In this document: piece after piece, positions 8,600 to 16,843 of the stretch | Layout: every line of letters starts with the position of its first letter | How positions within the stretch are numbered: the first letter of the stretch is position 1 | Source of the DNA: Pseudomonadota bacterium | GTDB lineage: Bacteria; Pseudomonadota; Gammaproteobacteria; Burkholderiales; Burkholderiaceae_E | Assembly (NCBI GenBank): GCA_023389055.1 | Contig: JAEWFA010000006.1 | Span: 1-64,000, forward strand | Direction of reading: 5' to 3' | Length of the DNA stretch: 64,000 nucleotides | Translations under genes and position numbers: made by a program | The notes under the pieces: generated by a model | What the model was told of the DNA's origin: nothing | Databases searched by the model: none | What the model saw: the letters and a program-made list of their open reading frames with translations, nothing else

Positions 8600-9568
8600 C
8601 TACGGCAGCAGCAGCGACGATCCGGTGGTCTTGCGCGCCTCGAGATCGCGATGCGCCTGCGCGGCTTCCGCCAGCGGATAGCGCTGGTCGATCTCGATGC
8701 GGATCCTGCCCGACCCGACCATGCGGAACAGCTCCGCCGACATCTCGTCGAGGTTCTGGCGGTTCGCCTGATGCGGCATCAGCGACGGGCGCGTGATGTA
8801 CAGCGATCCCTTGAGCGCGGTGAGGGGCATCGGCGGAACGGGGCCGGACGAGTTACCGAAGCTCACCATCAGCCCGAACGGCTGCAGGCAGTCGAGCGAA
8901 TCCTGGAACGTATCCTTGCCGACCGAATCGTAGACGACGGGAACCATCTTCCCGTCGGTGATCTCGCGCACACGGTCGACGACGTTCTCGTGCTTGTAGA
9001 GGATCGTGTGCGCGCAGCCGTTGCGCCGTGCGAGCTCGGCCTTCTCCTCGGAGCCGACCGTGCCGATGACGGTGACGCCGAGCGCGCGTGCCCACTGCAT
9101 CGCGATCAGCCCGACGCCGCCCGCAGCCGCGTGAAAGAGGATCGTCTGCCCCTTCTGCAGCTTGTAGGTACGCCGGAACAGGTAATTGACGGTGAGCCCC
9201 TTGAGCATCATCGCCGCGGCCGTCTCGGAAGCGATACTGCGCGGCAGTCGCACCAGCGGCTTCGTCGTCATGTTGCGCAACTGGGAGTAGGAGCCCGGCG
9301 GCCGATCGCAATAGGCAACACGGTCGCCGACCTTCAGCGCGTCGACGCCCTCGCCCACCGCGGTGATCACGCCTGCCGCCTCGAGCCCGAGCACGCCGGG
9401 CAGAGGCATCGGGTACAGGCCGGTGCGGAAATAGACGTCGATGAAGTTCAGCCCGATCGCCTCGTGGCGCACCTGCACCTCGCCGGGGGCCGGCGCGCCT
9501 ACGTCGACGTCGACGTACTGCATCACTTCGGGTCCGCCGGTTCGCTCGATGCGGATCGCCTTGGGCAT
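8600..9568 (-). CDS. qor: NADPH:quinone oxidoreductase (zeta-crystallin type, MDR family)
   Basis: A 322-residue zinc-free medium-chain dehydrogenase. The catalytic domain shows GLNFIDVYFRTGLYP, diagnostic of quinone oxidoreductase 1, and the NADPH domain has HAAAGGVGLIAMQWARALG (AxxGGVG). The zinc-ligating cysteines of alcohol dehydrogenases are absent. It reduces quinones by one electron using NADPH. ATG at 9568 is chosen because an AGGAG lies seven bases upstream; a longer frame runs to 9625 but has no such site and precedes the conserved beginning MPKAIRIERTGGPEV. It heads the leftward tcdA/glycan transcription unit. Confidence 0.9.
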   Translation of the reverse strand: MPKAIRIERTGGPEVMQYVDVDVGAPAPGEVQVRHEAIGLNFIDVYFRTGLYPMPLPGVLGLEAAGVITAVGEGVDALKVGDRVAYCDRPPGSYSQLRNMTTKPLVRLPRSIASETAAAMMLKGLTVNYLFRRTYKLQKGQTILFHAAAGGVGLIAMQWARALGVTVIGTVGSEEKAELARRNGCAHTILYKHENVVDRVREITDGKMVPVVYDSVGKDTFQDSLDCLQPFGLMVSFGNSSGPVPPMPLTALKGSLYITRPSLMPHQANRQNLDEMSAELFRMVGSGRIRIEIDQRYPLAEAAQAHRDLEARKTTGSSLLLP

Positions 9569-9693
9569 TTGGGCTCCTGGGAACGGGCGCGCCTCCGCCG
9601 AGGGGGGCGCCGAAAAAAGCGGCATCAGTATAGCGACGCGCGCGCGCCGCCTCCCGGACTACCGCCTGGGGCCAGTCAGCGCGACGCGCAGCG

Positions 9694-9722
9694 GGTCGAC
9701 CGGGGAAGCCCCGCCTCGGTCG
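9694..9722 (-). terminator. Weak hairpin downstream of the HerA-like gene
   Basis: Just past the stop of the HerA-like gene, the leftward transcript can fold GGGG-CTT-CCCC, flanked by complementary GACC/GGTC-type bases. There is no U-run, so intrinsic termination would be inefficient. This is the only structured element seen in the 156-base gap 9569-9724. Confidence 0.25.
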
Positions 9723-9724
9723 GT

Positions 9725-11248
9725 TCAGCGCTTGCGGCTGCTCCCGCCAAGCAGCGTGCCCAGTACCCCGCGGATGATCTCGCGACCGATCGTCGAGCCC
9801 ATCGAGCGAGCGGCGCTCTTGGCCATCGCCTCGATCGCGGAATCCTTGCGCCCGCTGCCCGTCATCAGCCCGCCGAGGGCGTCGCGGAAGACGCCGCCGA
9901 CCCCGCCGCTCGACGCGTCGGCGCCGCCCGGGGCGCTTCGCCCGGCGCTCGAATCGGCCGGCGCCTGCGCCGCGGCGCGGTTCTGCAGCTTCTCGTAGGC
10001 CGATTCGCGATCGACGGTCTTGTCGTAGATGCCGGCGACGTTCGACGTACGCACCAGCGCCGCGCGTTCCTCGTCGGAGATCGGCCCGATGCGCGAGGCG
10101 GGTGGCGCGACGAAGGCGCGCTCGACGACGCCGGGCCGGCCCTTCTCGTCGAGCATCGACACGAGCGCCTCGCCGACGCCCAGCTCGGTGATCGCCTTCT
10201 CGGTGTCGAAGGCGGGATTGGCTCGCATCGTCTGCGCCGCCGCCCGCACCGCCTTCTGGTCGCGCGCGGTGAAGGCGCGCAGCGCGTGCTGCACGCGGTT
10301 GCCGAGCTGCCCGAGCACCGAATCGGGCACGTCCAGCGGATTCTGCGTGACGAAGAAGACGCCGACGCCCTTCGACCGGATCAATCGCACCAGTTGCTCG
10401 ATGCGCTCGAGCAGCGCCTTCGGCGCGTCGTCGAACAGCAGGTGCGCCTCGTCGAAGAAGAAGACGAGCTTGGGCTTGTCCCGATCGCCCACCTCGGGCA
10501 GGCGCTCGAACAGCTCCGAGAGCAGCCACAGCAGGAAGGTGCCGTACAGCTTGGGCGCGTTGAGCAGGCGATCGGCGGCGAGAATGTTGACGACGCCGCG
10601 CCCCTGCGCGTCGGTCTGCATCAGGTCGTCGATGTCGAGCATCGGCTCGCCGAAGAACCGGTCGGCGCCCTGCTGCTCGAGCGTGAGAAGGCCGCGCTGG
10701 ATCGCGCCGACCGACGCCGCCGATATGTTTCCGTAGGCGGTGGTGAAGGTCTTCGCGTTCTCGCCGACGAACTGCAGCATCGAACGCAGGTCTTTCGCGT
10801 CGAGCAGCAGCAGGCCCTGCTCGTCGGCGATGCGGAACACGATGTGAAGCACGCCCTCCTGCGTTTCGTTCAAGGCGAGCATCCGCGCAAGCAGCAGCGG
10901 CCCCATGTCGGAGACCGTCGCGCGAAGCGGGTGGCCCTTCTCGCCGTAGACGTCCCACAGCGCCACCGGCGAGCCGCCGAAGGCGGGCGCCGGAAAACCG
11001 AGCCGGTCGAGCCGCTCCTTGAGCTTCGGCGACAGCTCTCCGGACTGCGAGATGCCGGCGAGATCGCCCTTGACGTCGGCGGCGAACACCGGAACGCCGA
11101 TCGACGAGAAGCGCTCGGCCATCACCTGCAGCGTGACGGTCTTGCCTGTGCCGGTCGCGCCGGTGACCAGGCCGTGGCGATTCGACATGCCCGGCAGCAG
11201 GAAAAGCTCGGCGCGCTCGTTGCGCGCAATCATCATCGGTTCGCTCAT
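9725..11248 (-). CDS. HerA-like ATPase / DUF853 family protein
   Basis: A 507-residue P-loop ATPase of the HerA/FtsK-related DUF853 (YjgR) family. Walker A GATGTGKT lies at residues 30-37, and the Walker B region is LVFFFDEAHLLFDDAP. The C-terminus is low-complexity (Ala/Gly/Ser, then GGVGGVFRDALGGLMTGSGRK) and ends in a basic tail. HerA relatives pump DNA in archaea and in some phage-defence complexes, but this solitary housekeeping type, found across Proteobacteria without the NurA nuclease, has no established function. No NurA, SIR2 or other defence partner lies beside it, so I do not call it a defence gene. It is divergent from yebC across 188 bases. Confidence 0.85.
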   Translation of the reverse strand: MSEPMMIARNERAELFLLPGMSNRHGLVTGATGTGKTVTLQVMAERFSSIGVPVFAADVKGDLAGISQSGELSPKLKERLDRLGFPAPAFGGSPVALWDVYGEKGHPLRATVSDMGPLLLARMLALNETQEGVLHIVFRIADEQGLLLLDAKDLRSMLQFVGENAKTFTTAYGNISAASVGAIQRGLLTLEQQGADRFFGEPMLDIDDLMQTDAQGRGVVNILAADRLLNAPKLYGTFLLWLLSELFERLPEVGDRDKPKLVFFFDEAHLLFDDAPKALLERIEQLVRLIRSKGVGVFFVTQNPLDVPDSVLGQLGNRVQHALRAFTARDQKAVRAAAQTMRANPAFDTEKAITELGVGEALVSMLDEKGRPGVVERAFVAPPASRIGPISDEERAALVRTSNVAGIYDKTVDRESAYEKLQNRAAAQAPADSSAGRSAPGGADASSGGVGGVFRDALGGLMTGSGRKDSAIEAMAKSAARSMGSTIGREIIRGVLGTLLGGSSRKR

Positions 11249-11255
11249 GGCCGAA

Positions 11256-11264
11256 TGCTAAAAT
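11256..11264 (+). promoter_or_regulatory. Possible extended -10 element for the yebC operon
   Basis: The sequence TGCTAAAAT matches an extended -10 (TGnTATAAT with one change). It lies about 170 bases upstream of yebC, in the divergent gap with the HerA-like gene, and no clear -35 precedes it. It is the only AT-rich motif of this gap; the remaining 11265-11436 shows nothing recognisable. Confidence 0.35.
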
Positions 11265-11436
11265 CCCGGGCTCGAATCCAGACATTCGACCACGCCGGCA
11301 ACGGCGCGCGCAAGCGAGGCACCGCCCGCAGGGGCAAAGCGCAGCACACCGGACGGATGGCCCGGCGAGGCGCCCGATCGCGATCACCGCATCGCGTCGC
11401 CGAAGCGCCGGGCGCGGTCACCACGAGAGGGAAGGA

Positions 11437-12168
11437 ATGGCCGGTCACTCGAAGTGGGCCAATATCCAGCACCGCAAGAACCGCCAGGACGCCAAGCGCA
11501 ACAAGCTGTTCACGCGAATCATCCGTGAGGTAACCGTCGCCGCGAAGATGGGCGGCGCCGACGCCAACGCGAACCCGCGCCTGCGCCTGGCGATGGAGAA
11601 GGCGTCCGACGCGAACATCGCCAAGGACACGCTGCAGCGCGCGATCCAGCGGGGCGCCGGCGGACTCGAGGGCGTCGTCTATGAAGAGATCCGCTACGAG
11701 GGCTACGGCGTGGGCGGGGCGGCGGTGATCGTCGACTGCCTCACGGAGAACCGCGTACGCACGGTGGCGGAAGTGCGCCACGCGTTCTCGAAGAACGGCG
11801 GCAACCTGGGCACCGACGGCTCGGTCGCCTATCTCTTTCGCCACTGCGGCCAGTTCCTGTTCGAGCCGGGCACCTCCGAAGACCGCGTCATGGAAGTCGC
11901 GATCGACGCAGGCGCCGACGACGTCGCCACCGATGACGAGGGCGGCATCGAGGTGCTGTGCGAACCCGCCGACTTTTCCGCGCTGAAGCACGCCTTCGAG
12001 GGCGCCGGGCTCGTCGCAGCCGTCGCCGAGATCACGATGCGCCCGTCGACCGAGGTGGCGCTCGCCGGCGAGGACGCCGCGAAGATGCAGAAGCTGCTCG
12101 ACGCGATCGAGGGTGTCGACGACGTGCAGCAGGTCTACACGAACGCGGCGTTCGACGAAACGCAATGA
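11437..12168 (+). CDS. yebC: YebC/PmpR-family transcription/translation factor
   Basis: A 243-residue protein, full length for the family. It opens with the invariant MAGHSKWANIQHRKNRQDAKR and contains the GYGVGGAAVIVDCLTENRVRT and NGGNLGTDGSV blocks and an acidic C-terminal third. YebC proteins bind DNA in some species; in others they assist ribosomes at proline stretches. The gene starts a rightward block of eight housekeeping genes. The preceding bases contain GAGAGGGAAGGA a few bases before the ATG, a good ribosome-binding site. The order yebC then purD is common in Burkholderiales. Confidence 0.95.
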   Translation: MAGHSKWANIQHRKNRQDAKRNKLFTRIIREVTVAAKMGGADANANPRLRLAMEKASDANIAKDTLQRAIQRGAGGLEGVVYEEIRYEGYGVGGAAVIVDCLTENRVRTVAEVRHAFSKNGGNLGTDGSVAYLFRHCGQFLFEPGTSEDRVMEVAIDAGADDVATDDEGGIEVLCEPADFSALKHAFEGAGLVAAVAEITMRPSTEVALAGEDAAKMQKLLDAIEGVDDVQQVYTNAAFDETQ

Positions 12169-12220
12169 CCGCAACGCCGGTCGCCGAAGGTCGCAAACCC
12201 GAGTCCACGGGCAAAAGAAG

Positions 12221-13513
12221 ATGAAACTCCTCGTCGTCGGCGCCGGCGGGCGCGAACACGCGCTCGCGTGGAAGCTGTCGCGCTCGCCGCGCGTGCAATG
12301 CGTGTACGTCGCTCCGGGCAACGGCGGTACCGCGCGCGAACCGGGGCTCGTGAACGTTCCGATCACCGACATCGATGCGCTCGCCGACTTCGCCGAGCGC
12401 GAATCGATCGCCTTCACCGTCGTGGGTCCGGAAGCGCCGCTGGCCGCCGGCATCGTCGACCGGTTCCGCGCGCGCCGGCTGCGCATCTTCGGACCGACGC
12501 GGCGCGCGGCGCAACTGGAAGCGTCGAAGCATTTCGCCAAGAGCTTCATGCAGCGCCACGGCATCCCGACCGCTGCGTCGGAGAGCTTCTCCGATGCGGC
12601 GAGCGCACACGCCTACGTCGAACGGCGCGGCGCGCCGATCGTCGTCAAGGCCGACGGCCTGGCCGCGGGCAAGGGCGTCGTCGTCGCGGCCACGCTTGCG
12701 CAGGCGCACGAGGCAATCGACGCGATGCTCACGGCAAACCGGCTCGGCGAAGCCGGTGCGCGCCTCGTCATCGAGGATTTCCTGCACGGGGAGGAAGCGA
12801 GCTTCATCGTCCTCGTCGACGGGCATCACGTCGTCCCGCTCGCCTCGAGCCAGGACCACAAGCGGCTGCACGATGCCGACTGCGGCCCGAACACCGGCGG
12901 CATGGGTGCGATCTCGCCGACGCCTGCCGTCACGCCCGAGATCCACGCACGCGTGCTGCGCGAGATCATCCGGCCGGCCGTCGAGGGGATGGCCGCCGAC
13001 GGCACGCCGTACACCGGATTCCTCTACGCCGGCCTGATGATCGAGCCGGGCGGTGCGGTGCGAACGCTCGAGTTCAACTGCCGGATGGGAGATCCCGAGA
13101 CGCAGCCGATCCTCGTGCGAATGAAGAGCGACCTCGCCGACGTCATCGAGCACGCGCTCGCCGGCACGCTCGACCGCGTCTCGATCGAATGGGATCGCCG
13201 CACTGCGGTGGGCGTCGTGCTCGCCGCCGGCGGCTATCCCGACGCACCGCAGAAGGGCGACGAGATCGTCGGACTGCCGCGCGCCGGCGCGGCGATCGAC
13301 GACGACTGCTGGGTGTTCCACGCCGGAACCGCGCTCGAGGACGACCGCACGGTCACCTCCGGCGGGCGCGTTCTGTGCGTCACGGCGCTGGGCGACTCGC
13401 CGAAGATCGCCCAGACGCGAGCCTATCGGGCGATCGACTCGATCCGTTTCGAGGGCATGCAGTACCGACGCGACATCGGCTCGCGTGCAGCGTCGAAAGC
13501 GAACCGGAAATGA
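12221..13513 (+). CDS. purD: Phosphoribosylamine-glycine ligase (GAR synthetase)
   Basis: A 430-residue ATP-grasp enzyme that joins glycine to phosphoribosylamine in purine synthesis. It begins MKLLVVGAGGREHALAWKL, the invariant PurD opening. ATP-grasp blocks include VVKADGLAAGKGVVVA and EFNCRMGDPETQPIL. ATG at 12221 is chosen because it is preceded by AAAAGAAG and by no conserved residues upstream. Five bases separate its stop from hemF, so the two are in one operon. Confidence 0.96.
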   Translation: MKLLVVGAGGREHALAWKLSRSPRVQCVYVAPGNGGTAREPGLVNVPITDIDALADFAERESIAFTVVGPEAPLAAGIVDRFRARRLRIFGPTRRAAQLEASKHFAKSFMQRHGIPTAASESFSDAASAHAYVERRGAPIVVKADGLAAGKGVVVAATLAQAHEAIDAMLTANRLGEAGARLVIEDFLHGEEASFIVLVDGHHVVPLASSQDHKRLHDADCGPNTGGMGAISPTPAVTPEIHARVLREIIRPAVEGMAADGTPYTGFLYAGLMIEPGGAVRTLEFNCRMGDPETQPILVRMKSDLADVIEHALAGTLDRVSIEWDRRTAVGVVLAAGGYPDAPQKGDEIVGLPRAGAAIDDDCWVFHAGTALEDDRTVTSGGRVLCVTALGDSPKIAQTRAYRAIDSIRFEGMQYRRDIGSRAASKANRK

Positions 13514-13517
13514 CGCG

Positions 13518-14459
13518 ATGAAGCCGCGTCTCGTCGAATCGGAGGCCGATGGCGGTGGCGTCGACACCGGCGCCGTGCGCCGGTGGCTCGCCGGACTGCA
13601 GTCGAGCATCGTCGCCGAACTGGAGTCGATCGACGGGCACTCGTTTCGCGCCGACGCCTGGGAGCGCGCGGAGGGCGGCGGCGGCATCACGCGCGTGCTC
13701 GAGGAAGGCGGCGTGTTCGAACGCGCCGCCGTGCTCTTCTCGCACGTGAACGGAACGAAGCTGCCGCCTTCGGCCAGCGCGCATCGAGGCGAGATCGCCG
13801 GTCGCTCCTTCGAGGCGATGGGCGTCTCGCTCGTGCTGCATCCGCGCAATCCGTACGTGCCGACGGTGCACATGAACGTGCGCTGCTTCGTTGCCGGCAA
13901 GAACGGCGACGCGACCGCACCGGTATGGTGGTTCGGCGGCGGCATGGACCTCACCCCGTACTACCCCTTCGAGAAGGACGTCGTACGCTTCCACAGCGTG
14001 TGCAGGCAGGCGCTCGATCCCTTCGGCGCCGACCTCTATCCGCGCTACAAGCGCTGGTGCGACGAATACTTCTTCCTGAAGCATCGCAACGAAGCGCGCG
14101 GCGTCGGCGGCATCTTCTTCGACGATCTGAACGACGGCGGCTTCGCACGCTGCTTCGCGCTGCTGCGCTCGGTGGGCGATTCCTTCGTCGACGCATACGC
14201 GCCGATCGTGCTGCGTCACCGCGACGAGCCGTGGGGCGAGCGCGAACGCGAGTTCCAGGCGTGGCGACGCGGTCGCTACGTCGAGTTCAATCTCGTCTAC
14301 GACCGCGGCACGCTGTTCGGGCTGCAGTCGGGCGGGCGAGCCGAATCGATCCTGTGCTCGATGCCCCCCGTCGCGCGCTGGCGCTACGACTGGCAGCCCG
14401 AGCCCGGATCGGCAGAAGCGCGTCTGGCGGAATTCCTCGTTCCTCGCGATTGGGTCTGA
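13518..14459 (+). CDS. hemF: Oxygen-dependent coproporphyrinogen-III oxidase
   Basis: A 313-residue HemF, which uses O2 to decarboxylate coproporphyrinogen III in haem synthesis. All family blocks are present: VHMNVRCF, VWWFGGGMDLTPYYPF (the LTPYY motif), the long block YFFLKHRNEARGVGGIFFDD, and near the end YVEFNLVYDRGTLFGLQSGG followed by ESILCSMPP. Its presence implies at least microaerobic or aerobic growth. Its stop TGA shares one base with the ATG of nadD (TGATG, 14457-14461). Confidence 0.96.
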   Translation: MKPRLVESEADGGGVDTGAVRRWLAGLQSSIVAELESIDGHSFRADAWERAEGGGGITRVLEEGGVFERAAVLFSHVNGTKLPPSASAHRGEIAGRSFEAMGVSLVLHPRNPYVPTVHMNVRCFVAGKNGDATAPVWWFGGGMDLTPYYPFEKDVVRFHSVCRQALDPFGADLYPRYKRWCDEYFFLKHRNEARGVGGIFFDDLNDGGFARCFALLRSVGDSFVDAYAPIVLRHRDEPWGEREREFQAWRRGRYVEFNLVYDRGTLFGLQSGGRAESILCSMPPVARWRYDWQPEPGSAEARLAEFLVPRDWV

Positions 14460-15709
14460 TGCCCGACGCAGCCGGCGCGAACGGTCTTTCGCCGCGACGC
14501 CGGATCGGGCTGCTCGGTGGAACCTTCGATCCCGTGCACGTGGCGCATCTCGCGCTCGCCCGCGCGGCGCTCGAGCACCTGGCGCTCGACGAGCTTCGCT
14601 TCGTTCCCACCGGCCACTCCTGGCAGAAGGCGCGCGCGGGCGCCGATGCGCAGCAGCGCATCGAGATGCTGCGCATTGCGACAGCCGCATTGCCGCGCAC
14701 GTCGGTCGACGAACGCGAGACACACCGGTCGGGCCCGAGCTACACGATCGACACGCTGATCGAGTTACGCGCACAGCTCGGTGAAAACGCGGCGCTGGTG
14801 TGGATCGTCGGCAGTGACCAGTTGCGCAACCTGGCCACCTGGCATCGCTGGGACGAGCTGCTGCGCTATGCGCACCTGGCCGTCGCCCGCCGCGCAGGCG
14901 ACGCGCTCGATGCGCTCGATGCGCCCGTGCGCGCGCTCGTCGACGAGCGGTTGCGCGACTCGCTTTCCGATGCCCCGGCCGGGTCGATCGTCTTCTTCCC
15001 GATGCCCCCGATGCACGTATCGGGCAGCACGCTGCGCGCGCGCATGCGCGGCGGCGAGCAGCCCGCCGAATTGTTGCCTGCCGGGGTTCTCGACTATATT
15101 GAGCGCAACCGGCTGTACCGCGTGGCGCCCGGCCGCGCAGAGCCGGCGCAGGCCCCGTTCGCGCAGAGCGCCAACAGAAGGAACCGGATGGATCCGAGAA
15201 AGCTGCAACGCGTCGTCGTCGACGCCCTCGACGACGTCAAGGCCCAGGACATCCGGGTCTTCGACACCACTGCGCAGACCGAACTCTTCGATCGCGTGAT
15301 CATCGCCACCGGCACCTCGAACCGCCAGACGCGCGCGCTCGCCTCGCACGTGCGCGACAAGGTCAAGGAGACCGGCGCGCCAGTCGTTTCGATGGAAGGC
15401 GCCGACACCGGCGAGTGGGTGCTCGTCGACCTGGGCGACATCGTCGTTCACGTGATGCAGCCGGCGATCCGGCAGTACTACAACCTCGAGGAACTCTGGG
15501 GCGCGAAGCCGGTGCGCCTGCGCATCGGAAAGCCGCCGGCTGCGACGAAGGCTGCCGGCGAGACGAAGCGCGCGGCCGCGAAGCGCACCGCCCCGAGTGC
15601 AAAGCGCCCCGCCTCGACTTCCCCGCGCGCTTCCGCCGCCAAGCGACCGGCGACCCCCGCGAAGACGGCAGCGAAACGCACCGGGACCAAGCGCGCATCG
15701 AACGCCTGA
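14459..15709 (+). CDS. nadD: Nicotinate-nucleotide adenylyltransferase fused in frame to ribosome silencing factor (NadD-RsfS)
   Basis: One uninterrupted 416-codon frame. Residues 1 to about 220 are NadD, which adenylates nicotinate mononucleotide for NAD synthesis: GLLGGTFDPVHVAHLALA at 17-34 holds the GTFDP and HxxH motifs, SGPSYTIDTL is the product-binding loop, and SGSTLRARM is the late phosphate-binding motif. NadD normally stops soon after the helix ending IERNRLYR (about 220), but here no stop follows. A roughly 22-residue Ala/Arg/Pro linker leads straight into RsfS at residue 244. RsfS also has its own start signals (see next entry), so both a fusion protein and a separate RsfS may be made. 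I checked every codon from 15062 to 15190 and found no stop. Confidence 0.85.
   Translation: MPDAAGANGLSPRRRIGLLGGTFDPVHVAHLALARAALEHLALDELRFVPTGHSWQKARAGADAQQRIEMLRIATAALPRTSVDERETHRSGPSYTIDTLIELRAQLGENAALVWIVGSDQLRNLATWHRWDELLRYAHLAVARRAGDALDALDAPVRALVDERLRDSLSDAPAGSIVFFPMPPMHVSGSTLRARMRGGEQPAELLPAGVLDYIERNRLYRVAPGRAEPAQAPFAQSANRRNRMDPRKLQRVVVDALDDVKAQDIRVFDTTAQTELFDRVIIATGTSNRQTRALASHVRDKVKETGAPVVSMEGADTGEWVLVDLGDIVVHVMQPAIRQYYNLEELWGAKPVRLRIGKPPAATKAAGETKRAAAKRTAPSAKRPASTSPRASAAKRPATPAKTAAKRTGTKRASNA
15188..15709 (+). CDS. rsfS: Ribosome silencing factor RsfS, internal start within the nadD frame
   Basis: From ATG 15188 the frame encodes a 173-residue RsfS (Iojap), which binds uL14 and keeps 50S subunits from joining 30S in starvation. 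MDPRKLQRVVVDALDDVKAQ, then a block ending SNRQTRALASHVRD and the GEWVLVDLGDIVVHVM block match the family. AGAAGGA lies five bases before the ATG, a good ribosome-binding site, which is why I list it separately although it is in frame with nadD. The conserved domain ends at about residue 112. The remaining 60 residues are almost only Lys, Ala, Pro, Arg, Thr and Ser, like a histone-H1 tail, and may bind rRNA or DNA (inference). Confidence 0.85.
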   Translation: MDPRKLQRVVVDALDDVKAQDIRVFDTTAQTELFDRVIIATGTSNRQTRALASHVRDKVKETGAPVVSMEGADTGEWVLVDLGDIVVHVMQPAIRQYYNLEELWGAKPVRLRIGKPPAATKAAGETKRAAAKRTAPSAKRPASTSPRASAAKRPATPAKTAAKRTGTKRASNA

Positions 15710-15716
15710 TGCGACG

Positions 15717-16202
15717 ATGCGCATCCGCATCGTCGCCGTCGGCACGAAAATGCCCGTCTGGGTCGCTGCGGCAATCGACGACTACCTGCGCCGACTACCG
15801 TCCGAGTGGCGCGTCGAGTGGCGGGAAGTGCGTGCCGAGACACGAGGCGCATCGGGCGACGTTGCTGGCTGGATGCAGCGGGAGGCCACGCGCATCCGCG
15901 CAGCGCTTCCCGACGGCGCACGCATCGTCGCGCTCGACGAGCGCGGCGCCGACGAGGATTCGCTCGCCTTCGCCCAGCGGATTCGCGGCTGGCAGCGCGA
16001 CGCACGCGCGGTGGCCATCGTGATCGGCGGACCGGACGGACTCGATCGATCGCTGCTCGCTGCGGCGCACGAGCGGCTACGGCTGTCGAGCCTCACGCTG
16101 CCGCATGCGCTCGTTCGCGTCGTCCTCGCCGAACAACTGTTCCGCGCCTGGGCGATCGGCAGCGGACATCCCTATCACCGCGGCGACGCGCCTTCGCGTT
16201 GA
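15717..16202 (+). CDS. rlmH: 23S rRNA (pseudouridine1915-N3)-methyltransferase
   Basis: A 161-residue SPOUT methyltransferase, usual length about 155. It begins MRIRIVAVGTKMPVWVAAAIDDYLRR, has the SAM-binding knot FVIGGPDGL-like segment VIGGPDGLDRSLL, and ends HALVRVVLAEQLFRAWAI followed by HPYHR, the conserved C-terminus. It methylates pseudouridine 1915 in helix 69 of 23S rRNA. It follows rsfS by seven bases, the standard order. Its TGA overlaps the TTG start of maf (16199-16202). Confidence 0.95.
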   Translation: MRIRIVAVGTKMPVWVAAAIDDYLRRLPSEWRVEWREVRAETRGASGDVAGWMQREATRIRAALPDGARIVALDERGADEDSLAFAQRIRGWQRDARAVAIVIGGPDGLDRSLLAAAHERLRLSSLTLPHALVRVVLAEQLFRAWAIGSGHPYHRGDAPSR

Positions 16203-16843
16203 GCAACGAGACGAGCACGGCGCAGCAGCGACAGGCGGCAGCGCCGGCCGACTTCATCTGGCTCGCTTCGCGCAGCCCGCGACGGCAGGAACTGCTGCGA
16301 CAGATCGGCGTGCCCTTTCGCCTGCTCGTTTCCGACGATGACGAGGACGACGAGGCGCTCGAGGCTGCGTTGCCCGGCGAATCGCCCACCCGCTACGTGG
16401 CGCGCGTCGCACGCGCGAAGGCGGCGGCGGCACGCGCGCGCCTGGCGCGCCGCGGCGAACCCGACGCCCCGGTGCTGGCGAGCGATACCACGGTGGCGAT
16501 CGGCGGGCGCATGTTCGGCAAGCCGCTCGACGCCGACGATGCGCACCGGATGCTGCGCGAATTGTCGGGGCGCACGCATCGCGTGCTGACTGCGGTCGTC
16601 GTGGCCGGCGCGCGGTGCGAACGCATCGCCACGCAGGTCTCGCGGGTGCGCTTCGCGCGGCTGCGCCCGATCGAGATTGCCGAGTACGTCGCCGGCGGCG
16701 AGCCCTTCGGCAAGGCCGGCGGCTATGCGATCCAGGGCGCCGCAGCGCGCTTCGTGCAGCGGATCGAGGGCAGCCACTCCGGTATCATGGGTCTCCCCCT
16801 GTACGAGACGGCCCGGTTGCTGCGCGGCGCCGGCATCCGATGA
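16199..16843 (+). CDS. maf: Maf family nucleoside triphosphate pyrophosphatase (YhdE type)
   Basis: A 214-residue Maf protein that hydrolyses dTTP/UTP or modified nucleotides to the monophosphate. Motifs are LASRSPRRQELLRQIGV (residues about 20 on), LASDTTVAIGG with the catalytic Asp, FGKPLD, and KAGGYAIQGAA. The last is the AGxYxIQG signature of the YhdE subgroup rather than YceF. TTG at 16199 is the start: it overlaps the rlmH stop (TTGA) and no ATG/GTG fits. About 18 polar residues precede the conserved domain. The stop overlaps the rng ATG (16840-16843). Confidence 0.92.
   Translation: MSNETSTAQQRQAAAPADFIWLASRSPRRQELLRQIGVPFRLLVSDDDEDDEALEAALPGESPTRYVARVARAKAAAARARLARRGEPDAPVLASDTTVAIGGRMFGKPLDADDAHRMLRELSGRTHRVLTAVVVAGARCERIATQVSRVRFARLRPIEIAEYVAGGEPFGKAGGYAIQGAAARFVQRIEGSHSGIMGLPLYETARLLRGAGIR

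Noticed and set aside
9725..11248. HerA-like ATPase as part of a phage-defence system
   Set aside because: No NurA, SIR2, DUF4297 or other effector gene is adjacent; this is the solitary DUF853 type.
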